Source: Streptomyces sp. man185
GTDB lineage: Bacteria > Actinomycetota > Actinomycetes > Streptomycetales > Streptomycetaceae
Assembly: GCA_002551355.1 (NCBI GenBank)
Contig: NTHE01000043.1
Location: 1-64,000 of the forward strand
Length of the DNA: 64,000 bases
Direction of reading: 5' to 3'
Both the position numbers and the translations under genes were made by a program. Every line of letters begins with the position of its first letter. Positions within the stretch are counted from its first letter, which is position 1. Below the pieces are notes generated by a model. It was not told the DNA's origin and did not search any database. It saw only the letters and a program-made list of their open reading frames with translations. This document shows positions 22,585 to 29,684 of this stretch, piece by piece.

Positions 22585-22611
22585 AGCCCCCGCCCATGAC
22601 GGTCGGGGGCT
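22585..22611 (-). terminator. Hairpin between minus-strand accessory genes
   Basis: AGCCCCCG (22585-22592) pairs with CGGGGGCT (22604-22611); flanking GCAGCA/TGCTGC extend the stem. Lies immediately after the stop of the HTH gene at 22624. Confidence 0.65.
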
Positions 22612-22623
22612 CTGCTGCGCCAC

Positions 22624-22932
22624 TTACTCCTTGCTCGGCTTCGCCCGGGGGCGATCCCGGCCCGAGCCGGTGTAGCCGCGCTCGATGTCCTGCACCGTGG
22701 CCAACGAGATCTTGAGCGCGGCAGCGATCTTCCGGTACGAGACGGGCGGCTTCTCCGCGCGCATGTCGAGCACCACCTGCCGTCGTAGCTCACGCCACCG
22801 CTTCCCTCGCTCGGCCTGGTCGGCCATCACCTCACCGATCGCCTGGGCCCGCGCTTGCGGGTCGGGCATCGCCTCCACGGCATTCATGGCGTCGATCACG
22901 CGCTGCGCCTCCTCGGTCACACCCGGCCTCAT
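22624..22932 (-). CDS. Helix-turn-helix regulator
   Basis: 102 aa. An N-terminal helical part is followed by PVSYRKIAAALKISLATVQDIERGYTGSG, a clear HTH, and a basic tail. It is divergent from the 23082 operon with an 18-bp palindrome 27 bp upstream of its start, suggesting it controls itself and the membrane-protein block. Confidence 0.75.
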   Translation of the reverse strand: MRPGVTEEAQRVIDAMNAVEAMPDPQARAQAIGEVMADQAERGKRWRELRRQVVLDMRAEKPPVSYRKIAAALKISLATVQDIERGYTGSGRDRPRAKPSKE

Positions 22933-22958
22933 TCCGTTGGGCGGGCCACTTGCCCGAG

Positions 22959-22976
22959 TGTACGGGGCCCCGTACA
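22959..22976. promoter_or_regulatory. 18-bp perfect palindrome, operator candidate
   Basis: TGTACGGGGCCCCGTACA, in the divergent gap between the HTH gene and the 23082 operon. A second short inverted repeat, AGTAGC-cca-GCTACT (22986-23000), and a GCCCCCGG/CCGGGGGC hairpin (23011-23050) follow in the leader of the rightward operon. Confidence 0.6.
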
Positions 22977-23081
22977 GTCTGAGGAAGTAGCCCAGCTACT
23001 GACGCACAAAGCCCCCGGCCCGGCGCTGGAACGCCACATGGACCGGGGGCGCCCACCCTCAACCACGACGAAGGGGCAGGC

Positions 23082-23459
23082 ATGTCCGACCCTACCGATC
23101 ACCGTCAGCGGGGAGAAGCGCTGCGCCTGGCCGCCGCGCCCGCGCCCAATGCCCAGGACGCTTCTGCGGCCGACGCTGTCCTCCGGCAGATCCTCGCCAC
23201 CCCGAGCCTCGCCGCGCAGCTCCTCACCGCCGCCGCCGACCACCTCACCAAGGTCAAGCCGGACGGCGAGCTCACCGTCGCCGGGTGGGGCCGCGCCCTC
23301 GCCCTCGCCGACGCCCGGACCCTCAGCGGCTACCCGCAGGTCGTCGCCCAGCACGCCGGGCGCCGCGCCATGGCCGCCCTGCGCCCCGAGATGTGGGCCG
23401 GTGCCCGCACCCGAGGCGAGTGGGCGCTCTGCCTGCACCAGATCGCGAGGTCTGTGTGA
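23082..23459 (+). CDS. Hypothetical protein, first gene of membrane-protein block
   Basis: 125 aa, ATG with AAGGGGCAGGC upstream. Ala-rich helical protein (ADAVLRQILATPSLAAQLLTAAADHLTKV). Stop overlaps the next ATG. Likely regulated from the palindrome at 22959. Confidence 0.65.
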   Translation: MSDPTDHRQRGEALRLAAAPAPNAQDASAADAVLRQILATPSLAAQLLTAAADHLTKVKPDGELTVAGWGRALALADARTLSGYPQVVAQHAGRRAMAALRPEMWAGARTRGEWALCLHQIARSV

Positions 23460-23614
23460 TGGCCGAGCAGCAGACCACCGAGGCCGACCGCGTCGCCGAA
23501 CTCCAGCGCCAGGCCGCCGCCGACTACGCCGGGCGCGCCGCCCGCGAGGCCGAGGCCCGCAACACGCTCGCCCTCGCCCGCGCGCACGGCAACGCCGCCG
23601 CCACCGCCCGCTGA
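23459..23614 (+). CDS. Small coiled-coil protein (51 aa)
   Basis: ATG overlaps the previous TGA. Single Ala/Glu/Arg helix (EADRVAELQRQAAADYAGRAAREAEARNTLALARA). Support is coupling. Confidence 0.5.
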   Translation: MAEQQTTEADRVAELQRQAAADYAGRAAREAEARNTLALARAHGNAAATAR

Positions 23615-23681
23615 TCCCCCGTACCGGCCGGGCCCGCGTACCCCAGCGCAGGCCCGGCCCCCACGCTCCCGGAGGAGCACC

Positions 23682-25211
23682 GTGCCCGCACACCCGCTCA
23701 TCACCTGGGCGGTCGACCACCCCTGGCCGGCCGCCGGGATCACCGCGGCCGCCCTCGCCGTCCTCGGCGCCGCTCTGTGGGCCATCGTCCGCACCGTCCG
23801 TTCCATCACGTGGCCGCCCGCACCCGTCCTCGTCGCCGGGGCCGGGGCCATCGTCTGCACGGCCTACTCCGGCGACACCAGCTGGCGGTTCGCCGGGGAG
23901 CGCCTCGGCATGGTCGACAGCACCGAGCGCGCCCTGATGTTCGGGGCCGGGGAGCTCGCGCTCCTCGCCTGCGCCGTCATGGCCCGCGCCAACAAGGCCG
24001 CCACCGCCACCACCACGAACGCCGGGTCGGCCGGCATCCCGGGCGTCCTCGTCTGGGTCATCACCGGCGTACAGGTCATCCCCTGCTACGCCACGTCCGG
24101 CATCGTCGGCGGCACCGTCCGCGCCGTCATCGGCCCCGTCCTCGCCGGGCTGCTCTGGCACCTCGCCATGGGCCTGGAGATCCGCGTCGCCCGCCCCGAG
24201 GCCCTATCCACCGGACTGCCCGCCATCATCGGCCGGGAGCTCCGCGAACGCCTCCTGTCCCGGCTTGGCCTCGCGACCCGGGACCGTACCGCGGCGCAGA
24301 TCACTCGCGACCGGGCCACCGCACGAGCCGTCCACCTCGCCGCCGTCCTGGAGCTCCGCCCCGGCGGGTGGCTGTCCGGGTACCGCCGCCGCCGCCTGGC
24401 CGCCGCCGTCGCCCGCTCCGGAGCCGGCACGAACGGCGAGCAGCGCCACCGCCTGTTGCAGCAGCTCGCCGCCCGACGTACCTCCGGCCAGCTCGCGACC
24501 GTACCCCTGGCCTCACCGTGGGCAGGTACACCCGTACCCGAGGAGCCGTACCCGCGTACCCCGCTCGGTGTCACCGGGGCGCAGCTCCGGGCCATGGACC
24601 CGCTCGCCGTCGTCCACCTCGTCCGCGCCGCACACCCGGAGGACACCCCGGCCGAGGTCGCATCCTGGTGCACGGAGTACGGCGTACCCGTCTCCGAGAC
24701 GCAGGTACGGGTAGCCCTCCGTGCGGGCAACCCGCACCCCGCTGTACCCGCTGCGACCGGGTCCGCCCTTGACCCCGCACCTGAGCCTGTACCCGGCGCT
24801 GACCTGGAGCTGGACGTCTGGAGTACGGCGCTGGTGCACCCCGAGGTGCAGAGCCGAGTACCCGTACTCGCCGCCGCCGGGGCCCGCACTCCGCAGGTCC
24901 ACGCGCGCATTCCGGACCGGCCCTTCCTGGAGTCGCTGAAGTTCCCCCAGTCCGCTGAACCCGAGTACGGCGTACCCGCCGCACCTGACGTACCCGAGTA
25001 CCCCGTACCCGGCCCGGACGAGGCACCCGACGAGCCGGACGACGAGGTACCCGAGGGCGACCGCGATGTACCCGACCCCGACCCGCTCATCGAGCAGGCC
25101 CGCGCGAAGTACGGCACCACTGTGCCCAGCTTCCGCACGCTCAAGGCCGAGTACGGCATCGGCCAGGCCCGCGCCCAGCGCATCCGTGACGCCCTCGGAG
25201 GCACCCCGTGA
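23682..25211 (+). CDS. Large multi-membrane protein with C-terminal HTH-like tail
   Basis: 509 aa, GTG with GGAGGAG upstream. Four or five membrane spans lie in residues 1-170 (e.g. GITAAALAVLGAALWAIV, GELALLACAVMA, GVLVWVITGVQVIPCYA, VIGPVLAGLLWHLAMGLEIR), then a basic cytoplasmic region, a long Pro/Val/acidic linker, and VPSFRTLKAEYGIGQARAQRIRDALG. Topology resembles DUF2637/SpdB-type proteins of actinomycete plasmids and AICEs, which serve intramycelial spread. The linker region carries a one-orientation GTACCCG array. Function here not known. Confidence 0.65.
   Translation: MPAHPLITWAVDHPWPAAGITAAALAVLGAALWAIVRTVRSITWPPAPVLVAGAGAIVCTAYSGDTSWRFAGERLGMVDSTERALMFGAGELALLACAVMARANKAATATTTNAGSAGIPGVLVWVITGVQVIPCYATSGIVGGTVRAVIGPVLAGLLWHLAMGLEIRVARPEALSTGLPAIIGRELRERLLSRLGLATRDRTAAQITRDRATARAVHLAAVLELRPGGWLSGYRRRRLAAAVARSGAGTNGEQRHRLLQQLAARRTSGQLATVPLASPWAGTPVPEEPYPRTPLGVTGAQLRAMDPLAVVHLVRAAHPEDTPAEVASWCTEYGVPVSETQVRVALRAGNPHPAVPAATGSALDPAPEPVPGADLELDVWSTALVHPEVQSRVPVLAAAGARTPQVHARIPDRPFLESLKFPQSAEPEYGVPAAPDVPEYPVPGPDEAPDEPDDEVPEGDRDVPDPDPLIEQARAKYGTTVPSFRTLKAEYGIGQARAQRIRDALGGTP
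24501..25074 (+). repeat. One-orientation GTACCCG heptamer array
   Basis: GTACCCG occurs at 24534, 24548, 24684, 24744, 24789, 24858, 24972, 24990, 25005, 25047 and 25068, with GTACCC variants at 24501, 24556 and 24998. I found no reverse copies in the block. Most read Val-Pro through the rare GTA codon, but some copies lie in other frames (Pro-Tyr-Pro, Arg-Thr-Pro, Glu-Tyr-Pro), which argues for the DNA motif itself. Confidence 0.6.
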
Positions 25212-25888
25212 ACGACCCGACCCAGAAGGCCGACGGCGAGCACCGCGCCCGCGCCTGGCTCCGGGCCCGCATCGACGGCCCCGTCGTCGCGCCCGAGCCG
25301 GAGCCCGAGCCGCTCGTCAAGTTCCGCTACGTACCGCCGCCTCCGGCCGGTCCGCCGGCCCCGGCTGAGCCGGACGACCAGCCCGTGGACGACGAGGACG
25401 ACGAGCCGGAGGAGGAGGCCAAGCGCCCGTGGTGGTCCCTGCCGCCCGGCCCGTTCAACCACCGCGCGACCGTCCCGGAGCCCGAGCCGGTCCCCGCCGA
25501 GCAGGAACTCGCCCCCGGGTTCTACGTCACCGTGAACCAACCCACCCCGGCCGCATCCCCGCCGTGGCTAGCCCCGGACCCGGCCGCCGAACGTGCTGCT
25601 GAGCGACTCCACCGGCGCCGGATCTGGCTCGCCTACCACGCGGGCGCGGCCGGAGCCGGGTGGGCGTTCGGCCTCGTCGGCATGATGCGCGACCTCCTCG
25701 CCGACGCCGGGCCCGCCGCCGCCGGCGTCGGGGTCGCCATGGGCCTGGTGACGTACATCGTCGCCTCCTACCTGCCCGGCCTCCCGTACATGCCCCCCGC
25801 GCTCCGGCCCGTCCTCGTCTGGGCCGCCCGCATCCCCGTCTGCTCCGCCGCCCTCGCCCTCGCCCTGCACGCCCCCGGCACCCTCTAA
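25208..25888 (+). CDS. Pro/acidic-rich membrane protein
   Basis: 226 aa, GTG overlapping upstream. Residues 1-130 are a Pro/Glu/Asp-rich disordered region; the C terminus has three membrane spans (WLAYHAGAAGAGWAFGLVGMM, AAAGVGVAMGLVTYIVASYL, VLVWAARIPVCSAALALALHA). Same context and style as the flanking genes; spread-protein-like by architecture only. Confidence 0.65.
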   Translation: MNDPTQKADGEHRARAWLRARIDGPVVAPEPEPEPLVKFRYVPPPPAGPPAPAEPDDQPVDDEDDEPEEEAKRPWWSLPPGPFNHRATVPEPEPVPAEQELAPGFYVTVNQPTPAASPPWLAPDPAAERAAERLHRRRIWLAYHAGAAGAGWAFGLVGMMRDLLADAGPAAAGVGVAMGLVTYIVASYLPGLPYMPPALRPVLVWAARIPVCSAALALALHAPGTL

Positions 25889-25901
25889 GGAGCCCCTGAC
25901 C

Positions 25902-26351
25902 ATGCAGTTCATCGCAGCACCCAGCAGCGGCGGCGCCGTCCTCGGCACCCTCGGCGGCGGCGGGATCGCCCTCGCCCTGACCGCGCTCCTGATCCTCGGA
26001 GTCCAGGGGAAAGGCCGCATCAAGTTCGGGGCCGGGAAGGCGGGCGTGTGCGCCTTCCTCGCCGGAACTTCGTATGTCGCGGCCGGGAAGATCTGGGCGA
26101 ACGCCGAGAAGGTCGTCGCCCAGGGCCTCACCGGTTTCGGCGTCGGGTCCGACGGCCCGTTCGGCAACGTCGGGATCGGCGCGGTCGCCCTCCTCCTTCT
26201 GATCATCATGCTCGCCGGGCCCCTCAACGCCGGGCGCGCCGCGGTCGTCGCGCTGATCGCCGCGTTCGTGTGGCCGGCCACCGGCGACGGCACGATCTGG
26301 GCCATCCCCGGGCAGCTCGCCGCGGCCGCCCTCATGTCCTTCGGAGGGTGA
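25902..26351 (+). CDS. Membrane protein with four spans
   Basis: 149 aa. Gly-rich hydrophobic spans GGGIALALTALLILGV, AGVCAFLAGTSYVAA, GAVALLLLIIMLAGPL and AAVVALIAAFVWPA. No cytoplasmic domain of note. Its terminal codons contain the SD of the next gene (GGAGG). Confidence 0.65.
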   Translation: MQFIAAPSSGGAVLGTLGGGGIALALTALLILGVQGKGRIKFGAGKAGVCAFLAGTSYVAAGKIWANAEKVVAQGLTGFGVGSDGPFGNVGIGAVALLLLIIMLAGPLNAGRAAVVALIAAFVWPATGDGTIWAIPGQLAAAALMSFGG

Positions 26352-26353
26352 CC

Positions 26354-27226
26354 GTGGACGCCTGGATCAGGTTCTGGACCGCCGTGTGGGTCGGCTGGGT
26401 CGATCTCAGCGGCCGCGCGATCGACCTCGTGCTCTGCACCGCCCCGGCCAAGCCGCCCGCGCCCCCGAAGAAGCCCAAGGGCGCAGCGGAGCAGCCCGAA
26501 GAAGACGCCGAGAAGCCCGCCGAGGAGGCGGGGGAGGAGGCCGCGAACACCCCTCCGGAGAAGGCGGAAATGAGGAAGACGACCCCGACGAAGGGGTCAC
26601 CCGCCCTGCGCATCCTCTGCCTCGTCCTCGCCGTCGGCTTCGCGTACGGCCTGCCCTGGACCACCCGCATCGCGATCGCGGCCGCCGCCGCATGGACCGT
26701 CACCGCCATCGCCCTCGGCTTGATCGCCACCAGGAAGCCCCGGGAGGAGCAGTCCACCAAGGGCGGGAGCAGCGGGGAGAAGCAGCCCGAGAAGGAGTCC
26801 CCGGAGCCCGAGCAGCACCCTTCCGAACTGCTGCCCCTCGCCTACGTCGCGGTCCTGCTCTCCGAGGCCTACACCGAGGGGGCCGGGGTACACCTCGCGA
26901 CCCTCGCCGAGCGCCTCACCCGCACACCCCTGATGGGCCTCCCCGCCACCCCCTGGAAGACCGCCGACGTGCGCGCCCTCCTCACCCGGCACGGGGTGCG
27001 CGTACGGGGCGGCGTACGGGTGCCCCCGCTGGGGGGCCGCGAGGGGGTGCACCGGGAAGACTTCCCGCCCCTCCCCCCAACCCCTCTCGGCGACCCCGTT
27101 GTTGGCGTTGTTGTCCCAGGTCAGAGCAACAACAACAACGCGAGCAACACCCCGGACCGCCCCTTCCGGATCACCGACGACCCCGACAACCCCGCCCGCC
27201 ACCACGTCCACCACGAGAGGACCTGA
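26354..27226 (+). CDS. Membrane protein with C-terminal winged-helix-like domain
   Basis: 290 aa, GTG at 26354 because GGAGG is six bases upstream; GTG at 26348 is the alternative. WIRFWTAVWVGWVDLSGRAIDLV, an acidic/Lys linker, two membrane spans (ILCLVLAVGFAYGLPW, AAAAAWTVTAIALGLIA), then a soluble domain ELLPLAYVAVLLSEAYTEGAGVHLATLAERL...VRALLTRHGVRVRGGVRV resembling a winged helix, and a polar tail with NNNN. Such C-terminal domains occur in Streptomyces plasmid proteins; function unproven. Confidence 0.65.
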   Translation: MDAWIRFWTAVWVGWVDLSGRAIDLVLCTAPAKPPAPPKKPKGAAEQPEEDAEKPAEEAGEEAANTPPEKAEMRKTTPTKGSPALRILCLVLAVGFAYGLPWTTRIAIAAAAAWTVTAIALGLIATRKPREEQSTKGGSSGEKQPEKESPEPEQHPSELLPLAYVAVLLSEAYTEGAGVHLATLAERLTRTPLMGLPATPWKTADVRALLTRHGVRVRGGVRVPPLGGREGVHREDFPPLPPTPLGDPVVGVVVPGQSNNNNASNTPDRPFRITDDPDNPARHHVHHERT

Positions 27227-27229
27227 CCC

Positions 27230-27337
27230 ATGGCACTCAAGAACATGAGCATCCGCGACCTGAAGGACAAGAACGACGCCAGCAAGAAGCAGCGCGACGC
27301 CGAGAAGGCCGCCAAGGGCACCAGCCAGAAGGGATGA
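27230..27337 (+). CDS. Small Lys-rich helical protein (35 aa)
   Basis: ATG at 27230 just after the previous stop, ending TGA at 27335. MALKNMSIRDLKDKNDASKKQRDAEKAAKG is one charged helix. GAGAGGACC precedes it, a good RBS. Confidence 0.5.
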   Translation: MALKNMSIRDLKDKNDASKKQRDAEKAAKGTSQKG

Positions 27338-27344
27338 TGAGGGT

Positions 27345-27515
27345 ATGGCCCTCGACCCGAACAACCCCGCCCTCAAGCTCTGGCAAGCACTCGTCTCCCG
27401 CGGCGTCAGCGAAGAAGAGGCCATGGACCTGATGAACAACTACTCGGCTCAGTGCATCGCCAACCGGTACCGGCCTGACGAGAACGCAGTCTCGGCAGAC
27501 ACGAAGCCTCAGTAG
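27345..27515 (+). CDS. Small protein (56 aa)
   Basis: ATG with GATGAGGGT upstream. LKLWQALVSRGVSEEEAMDLMNNYSAQCIANRY is helical with a UBA-like look; no family assigned. Last gene before a strong terminator. Confidence 0.6.
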   Translation: MALDPNNPALKLWQALVSRGVSEEEAMDLMNNYSAQCIANRYRPDENAVSADTKPQ

Positions 27516-27546
27516 CCTGCCCCCTGCACGTCGCGTAGCGCCCGGC

Positions 27547-27583
27547 CAGACGCCCCCGCCGACCCGTACCGGCGGGGGCGTCT
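27547..27583 (+). terminator. Terminator of the membrane-protein block
   Basis: AGACGCCCCCGCCG (27548-27561) pairs perfectly over 14 bp with 27570-27583. It lies between convergent genes and may act both ways. Confidence 0.85.
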
Positions 27584-27596
27584 TGGTACTCGACCG

Positions 27597-28157
27597 TCAA
27601 TTCTGGTTGGGCTCCTCGTCTCGTTCTCGATCTACTGCGCGGACATGAAGGCGCATGGTGGCTTCCTGCAGCGCAGTGTGGCGCTTGTGACCACGCTTCC
27701 TGTGCTTCGTCGCCTGCACCATGGTTACCGCGACGGGCACGAAGGCCAACGCGCTGAACCCCCCGACTGTGGACGCGAGCAGAAAGATGGCCAGCCCCGG
27801 GTCTGGGCCTGGATCACTTTCGGCGAGCCACTGCAGCGCCATCCACTCTGCTGACAGAAGGATCCCTCCGAAGGTGACCCAGAAGGTGAACAAGATCGGC
27901 GGATCGACAGTCCTCTGATCCTCGATAATCTCTGCCAGGCGGTTGTTCATCTCTGTCTGCACCGCAAAGATTCGCTCAGAGGCGGGTTGCTCACCGGCTT
28001 CGCTTAGCATTCGCTCACCCTCTTGTGCCGCCTGCTCAAAGCGCTGCGAGTAGGCGAGGTAGGGCTTCATCAGCTGGTGCGCTTCAAGAGAGGCCACCAG
28101 CCAGATCACTGGGATGACAGCGGCGATCGTCGCTGCGAATGTTTCACTCATCTGCAT
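27597..28157 (-). CDS. Membrane protein with central coiled coil
   Basis: 186 aa from ATG at 28157, or 184 from ATG at 28151; neither has a strong SD. Membrane spans: FAATIAAVIPVIWLVASLEA, PILFTFWVTFGGILLS, and AIFLLASTVGGFSALAFVPVAVTMV. Central helix RFEQAAQEGERMLSEAGE...FAVQTEMNNRLAEIIEDQR. Base use is less GC-rich than neighbours. A lysogenic exclusion-type membrane protein is one possibility; no family recognised. Confidence 0.65.
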   Translation of the reverse strand: MQMSETFAATIAAVIPVIWLVASLEAHQLMKPYLAYSQRFEQAAQEGERMLSEAGEQPASERIFAVQTEMNNRLAEIIEDQRTVDPPILFTFWVTFGGILLSAEWMALQWLAESDPGPDPGLAIFLLASTVGGFSALAFVPVAVTMVQATKHRKRGHKRHTALQEATMRLHVRAVDRERDEEPNQN

Positions 28158-28290
28158 GCGCTCAGTGTGCCGAGATGCCCCGCAAACATAGGCGTGATCG
28201 ACGAAGGCGGGATGGGCGCGCCGGGTAGCGCCAGGACAGATGCCCCCGCCGACGCGGACCTGTGGGGCATTGCCACGAGAGGATTGCCCC

Positions 28291-28578
28291 ATGACCGACA
28301 CTGATGGATTCAGCAAACTGACGGCGCCCCAACTCGGAGAGATCCACCAGGCCATCAAGGAGCAGCAGCTCACAGTGCTCAAGGGACTGCGTGACCGCCC
28401 CGAGGCCGCCGCCGCGCTTCCCAACTGCCCGGCGTGCGGCGTCTCTCCGACGGAGATCACGCAGTCCCACAAGGCCGTGCCGGAGGTCGACCTCGTCTTC
28501 ATGGACTGCGGACACCGCTTTCGTGCGGACGAAGAGGCCGTCCTGACCGCATTCCGCGGCCCGCTTCGAAACGGCTGA
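28291..28578 (+). CDS. Small zinc-binding-type protein
   Basis: 95 aa, ATG with GAGAGGA upstream. N-terminal helix (GEIHQAIKEQQLTVLKGLRDR), then CPACGVSP and FMDCGHRF, a C-x2-C...C-x-H zinc site. Single gene followed by a hairpin. Confidence 0.7.
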   Translation: MTDTDGFSKLTAPQLGEIHQAIKEQQLTVLKGLRDRPEAAAALPNCPACGVSPTEITQSHKAVPEVDLVFMDCGHRFRADEEAVLTAFRGPLRNG

Positions 28579-28593
28579 CCGGTCACAGCCTTC

Positions 28594-28622
28594 GGCCCCG
28601 ACCGCCCTACGCGGCCGGGGCC
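28594..28622 (+). terminator. Hairpin after the 28291 gene
   Basis: GGCCCCG (28594-28600) pairs with CGGGGCC (28616-28622), followed by a pyrimidine-rich stretch. Separates this gene from the lipoprotein gene. Confidence 0.55.
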
Positions 28623-28696
28623 TCGTCCGTTTCGCTCCGCCTGCCCTACCTCGTACCGCATGATGTCCCCCACACCGCACACCAAGGGGACACACC

Positions 28697-29035
28697 ATGC
28701 GCACCCGCACCGCCGCCACCGCCATACTCCTGGCCGCCACCCTCACCGCTTGCTCCAGCTCCGACCCCGCGCCCGAGAAGCCGGCCGCGCCCACTTCGGC
28801 GCCCGCGCTCAGCAAGGCCGAGATCACCGAGCAGTGCGTGGACGCCGTCGCCGCGATGCTCAGCGAACGGCCGGCGGACTTCGACCCGGAGACCGACTCC
28901 GACCCGAAGCCCCCCGAGTGCGACGACATCCCGGAAGACGAGTACCTCGACGCGTACATGGACGGCCTGAGCCAACACAACCAGGAGGGCATCGCCGACC
29001 TGGAGCAGCAGATCGAGGACGCCGCCGAGCAGTGA
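28697..29035 (+). CDS. Prophage-encoded lipoprotein
   Basis: 112 aa. Signal peptide MRTRTAATAILLAATLTAC with lipobox LTAC (C19), then a Ser/Ala/Pro spacer and an acidic helical domain (TEQCVDAVAAMLSER...CDDIPEDEYLDAYMDGL). Exported and lipid-anchored, so a lysogenic surface protein, for example for superinfection exclusion; that role is inferred from location between regulatory and late genes. Cys pair could form a disulfide. Confidence 0.75.
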   Translation: MRTRTAATAILLAATLTACSSSDPAPEKPAAPTSAPALSKAEITEQCVDAVAAMLSERPADFDPETDSDPKPPECDDIPEDEYLDAYMDGLSQHNQEGIADLEQQIEDAAEQ

Positions 29036-29059
29036 CCGTGCTGTGCCGCGCCGTTCGGG

Positions 29060-29103
29060 TGGCCCACTGACCTGCGTCTGACCGCGCGAGTTGAGGTGGG
29101 CCA
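29060..29103. promoter_or_regulatory. Inverted repeat upstream of the late operon
   Basis: TGGCCCAC (29060-29067) and its reverse complement GTGGGCCA (29096-29103) flank a 28-nt spacer 33 bp upstream of the small terminase start. No good sigma-70-like promoter is evident, so late transcription may need a phage-specific activator at this site. Confidence 0.35.
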
Positions 29104-29135
29104 TTGGCTACCCTGAGGCGGGAGGGAGGCCGCCA

Positions 29136-29684
29136 ATGGCACACGACCAGCAGCCCAACGACGGCGAACGGGTCCGCGACGGCAAGGGCCGGTACATCCG
29201 CAGCATCGAGTCCGTACAGCGCGACGCTGCCGCTGCCAAACTCCGCTCCGAGCGCAAGAGCTACCAGCAGATCGCCACCGAACTCGGGTACACCGACAAG
29301 GGCGAGGCGTGGCGCGGCGTTCAGCGGGCGAAGGCTGACGTTGCGCGGGAGCCGGTGGCCAAGCTGATCCAGACGGAGGCGGAGCAGCTCGACGCCCTGT
29401 ACGTGTCCGCGCTGGAGGTCCTGGAGCGGGACCACATCATGGTGTCGCACGGCAAGGTAGTGAAGGACGACGACGGGAACACGCTCCTCGACGACGGGCC
29501 GAAGCTCGCCGCGATCCGGGAGCTGCGCACGATCCGGGAGTCGTACCGGAAGCTGTTCGGCGCCGACGCCCCGTCCCGGGTGTCCGTGGATGCGCAGCAG
29601 CTCGGCGCGGAGATCAGCGCCCTGTTCGACCGGGTAGACGGCGACGACAGTGCGGCGGCGGACGATGACGGCACCGACGGCTGA
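29136..29684 (+). CDS. Terminase small subunit-like protein
   Basis: 182 aa from ATG at 29136 (GGGAGGGAGG upstream). A DNA-binding HTH is evident: AAAAKLRSERKSYQQIATELGYTDKGEAWRGVQRAKADV, followed by an oligomerisation-type helical region (IRELRTIRESYRKLFG) and an acidic tail. Position immediately before and overlapping the large subunit by 20 nt supports terminase small. Confidence 0.8.
   Translation: MAHDQQPNDGERVRDGKGRYIRSIESVQRDAAAAKLRSERKSYQQIATELGYTDKGEAWRGVQRAKADVAREPVAKLIQTEAEQLDALYVSALEVLERDHIMVSHGKVVKDDDGNTLLDDGPKLAAIRELRTIRESYRKLFGADAPSRVSVDAQQLGAEISALFDRVDGDDSAAADDDGTDG

Noticed and set aside
24086..25540. 484-codon minus-strand open frame
   Set aside because: Antisense to the membrane protein; Ser/Arg-rich with no domain.
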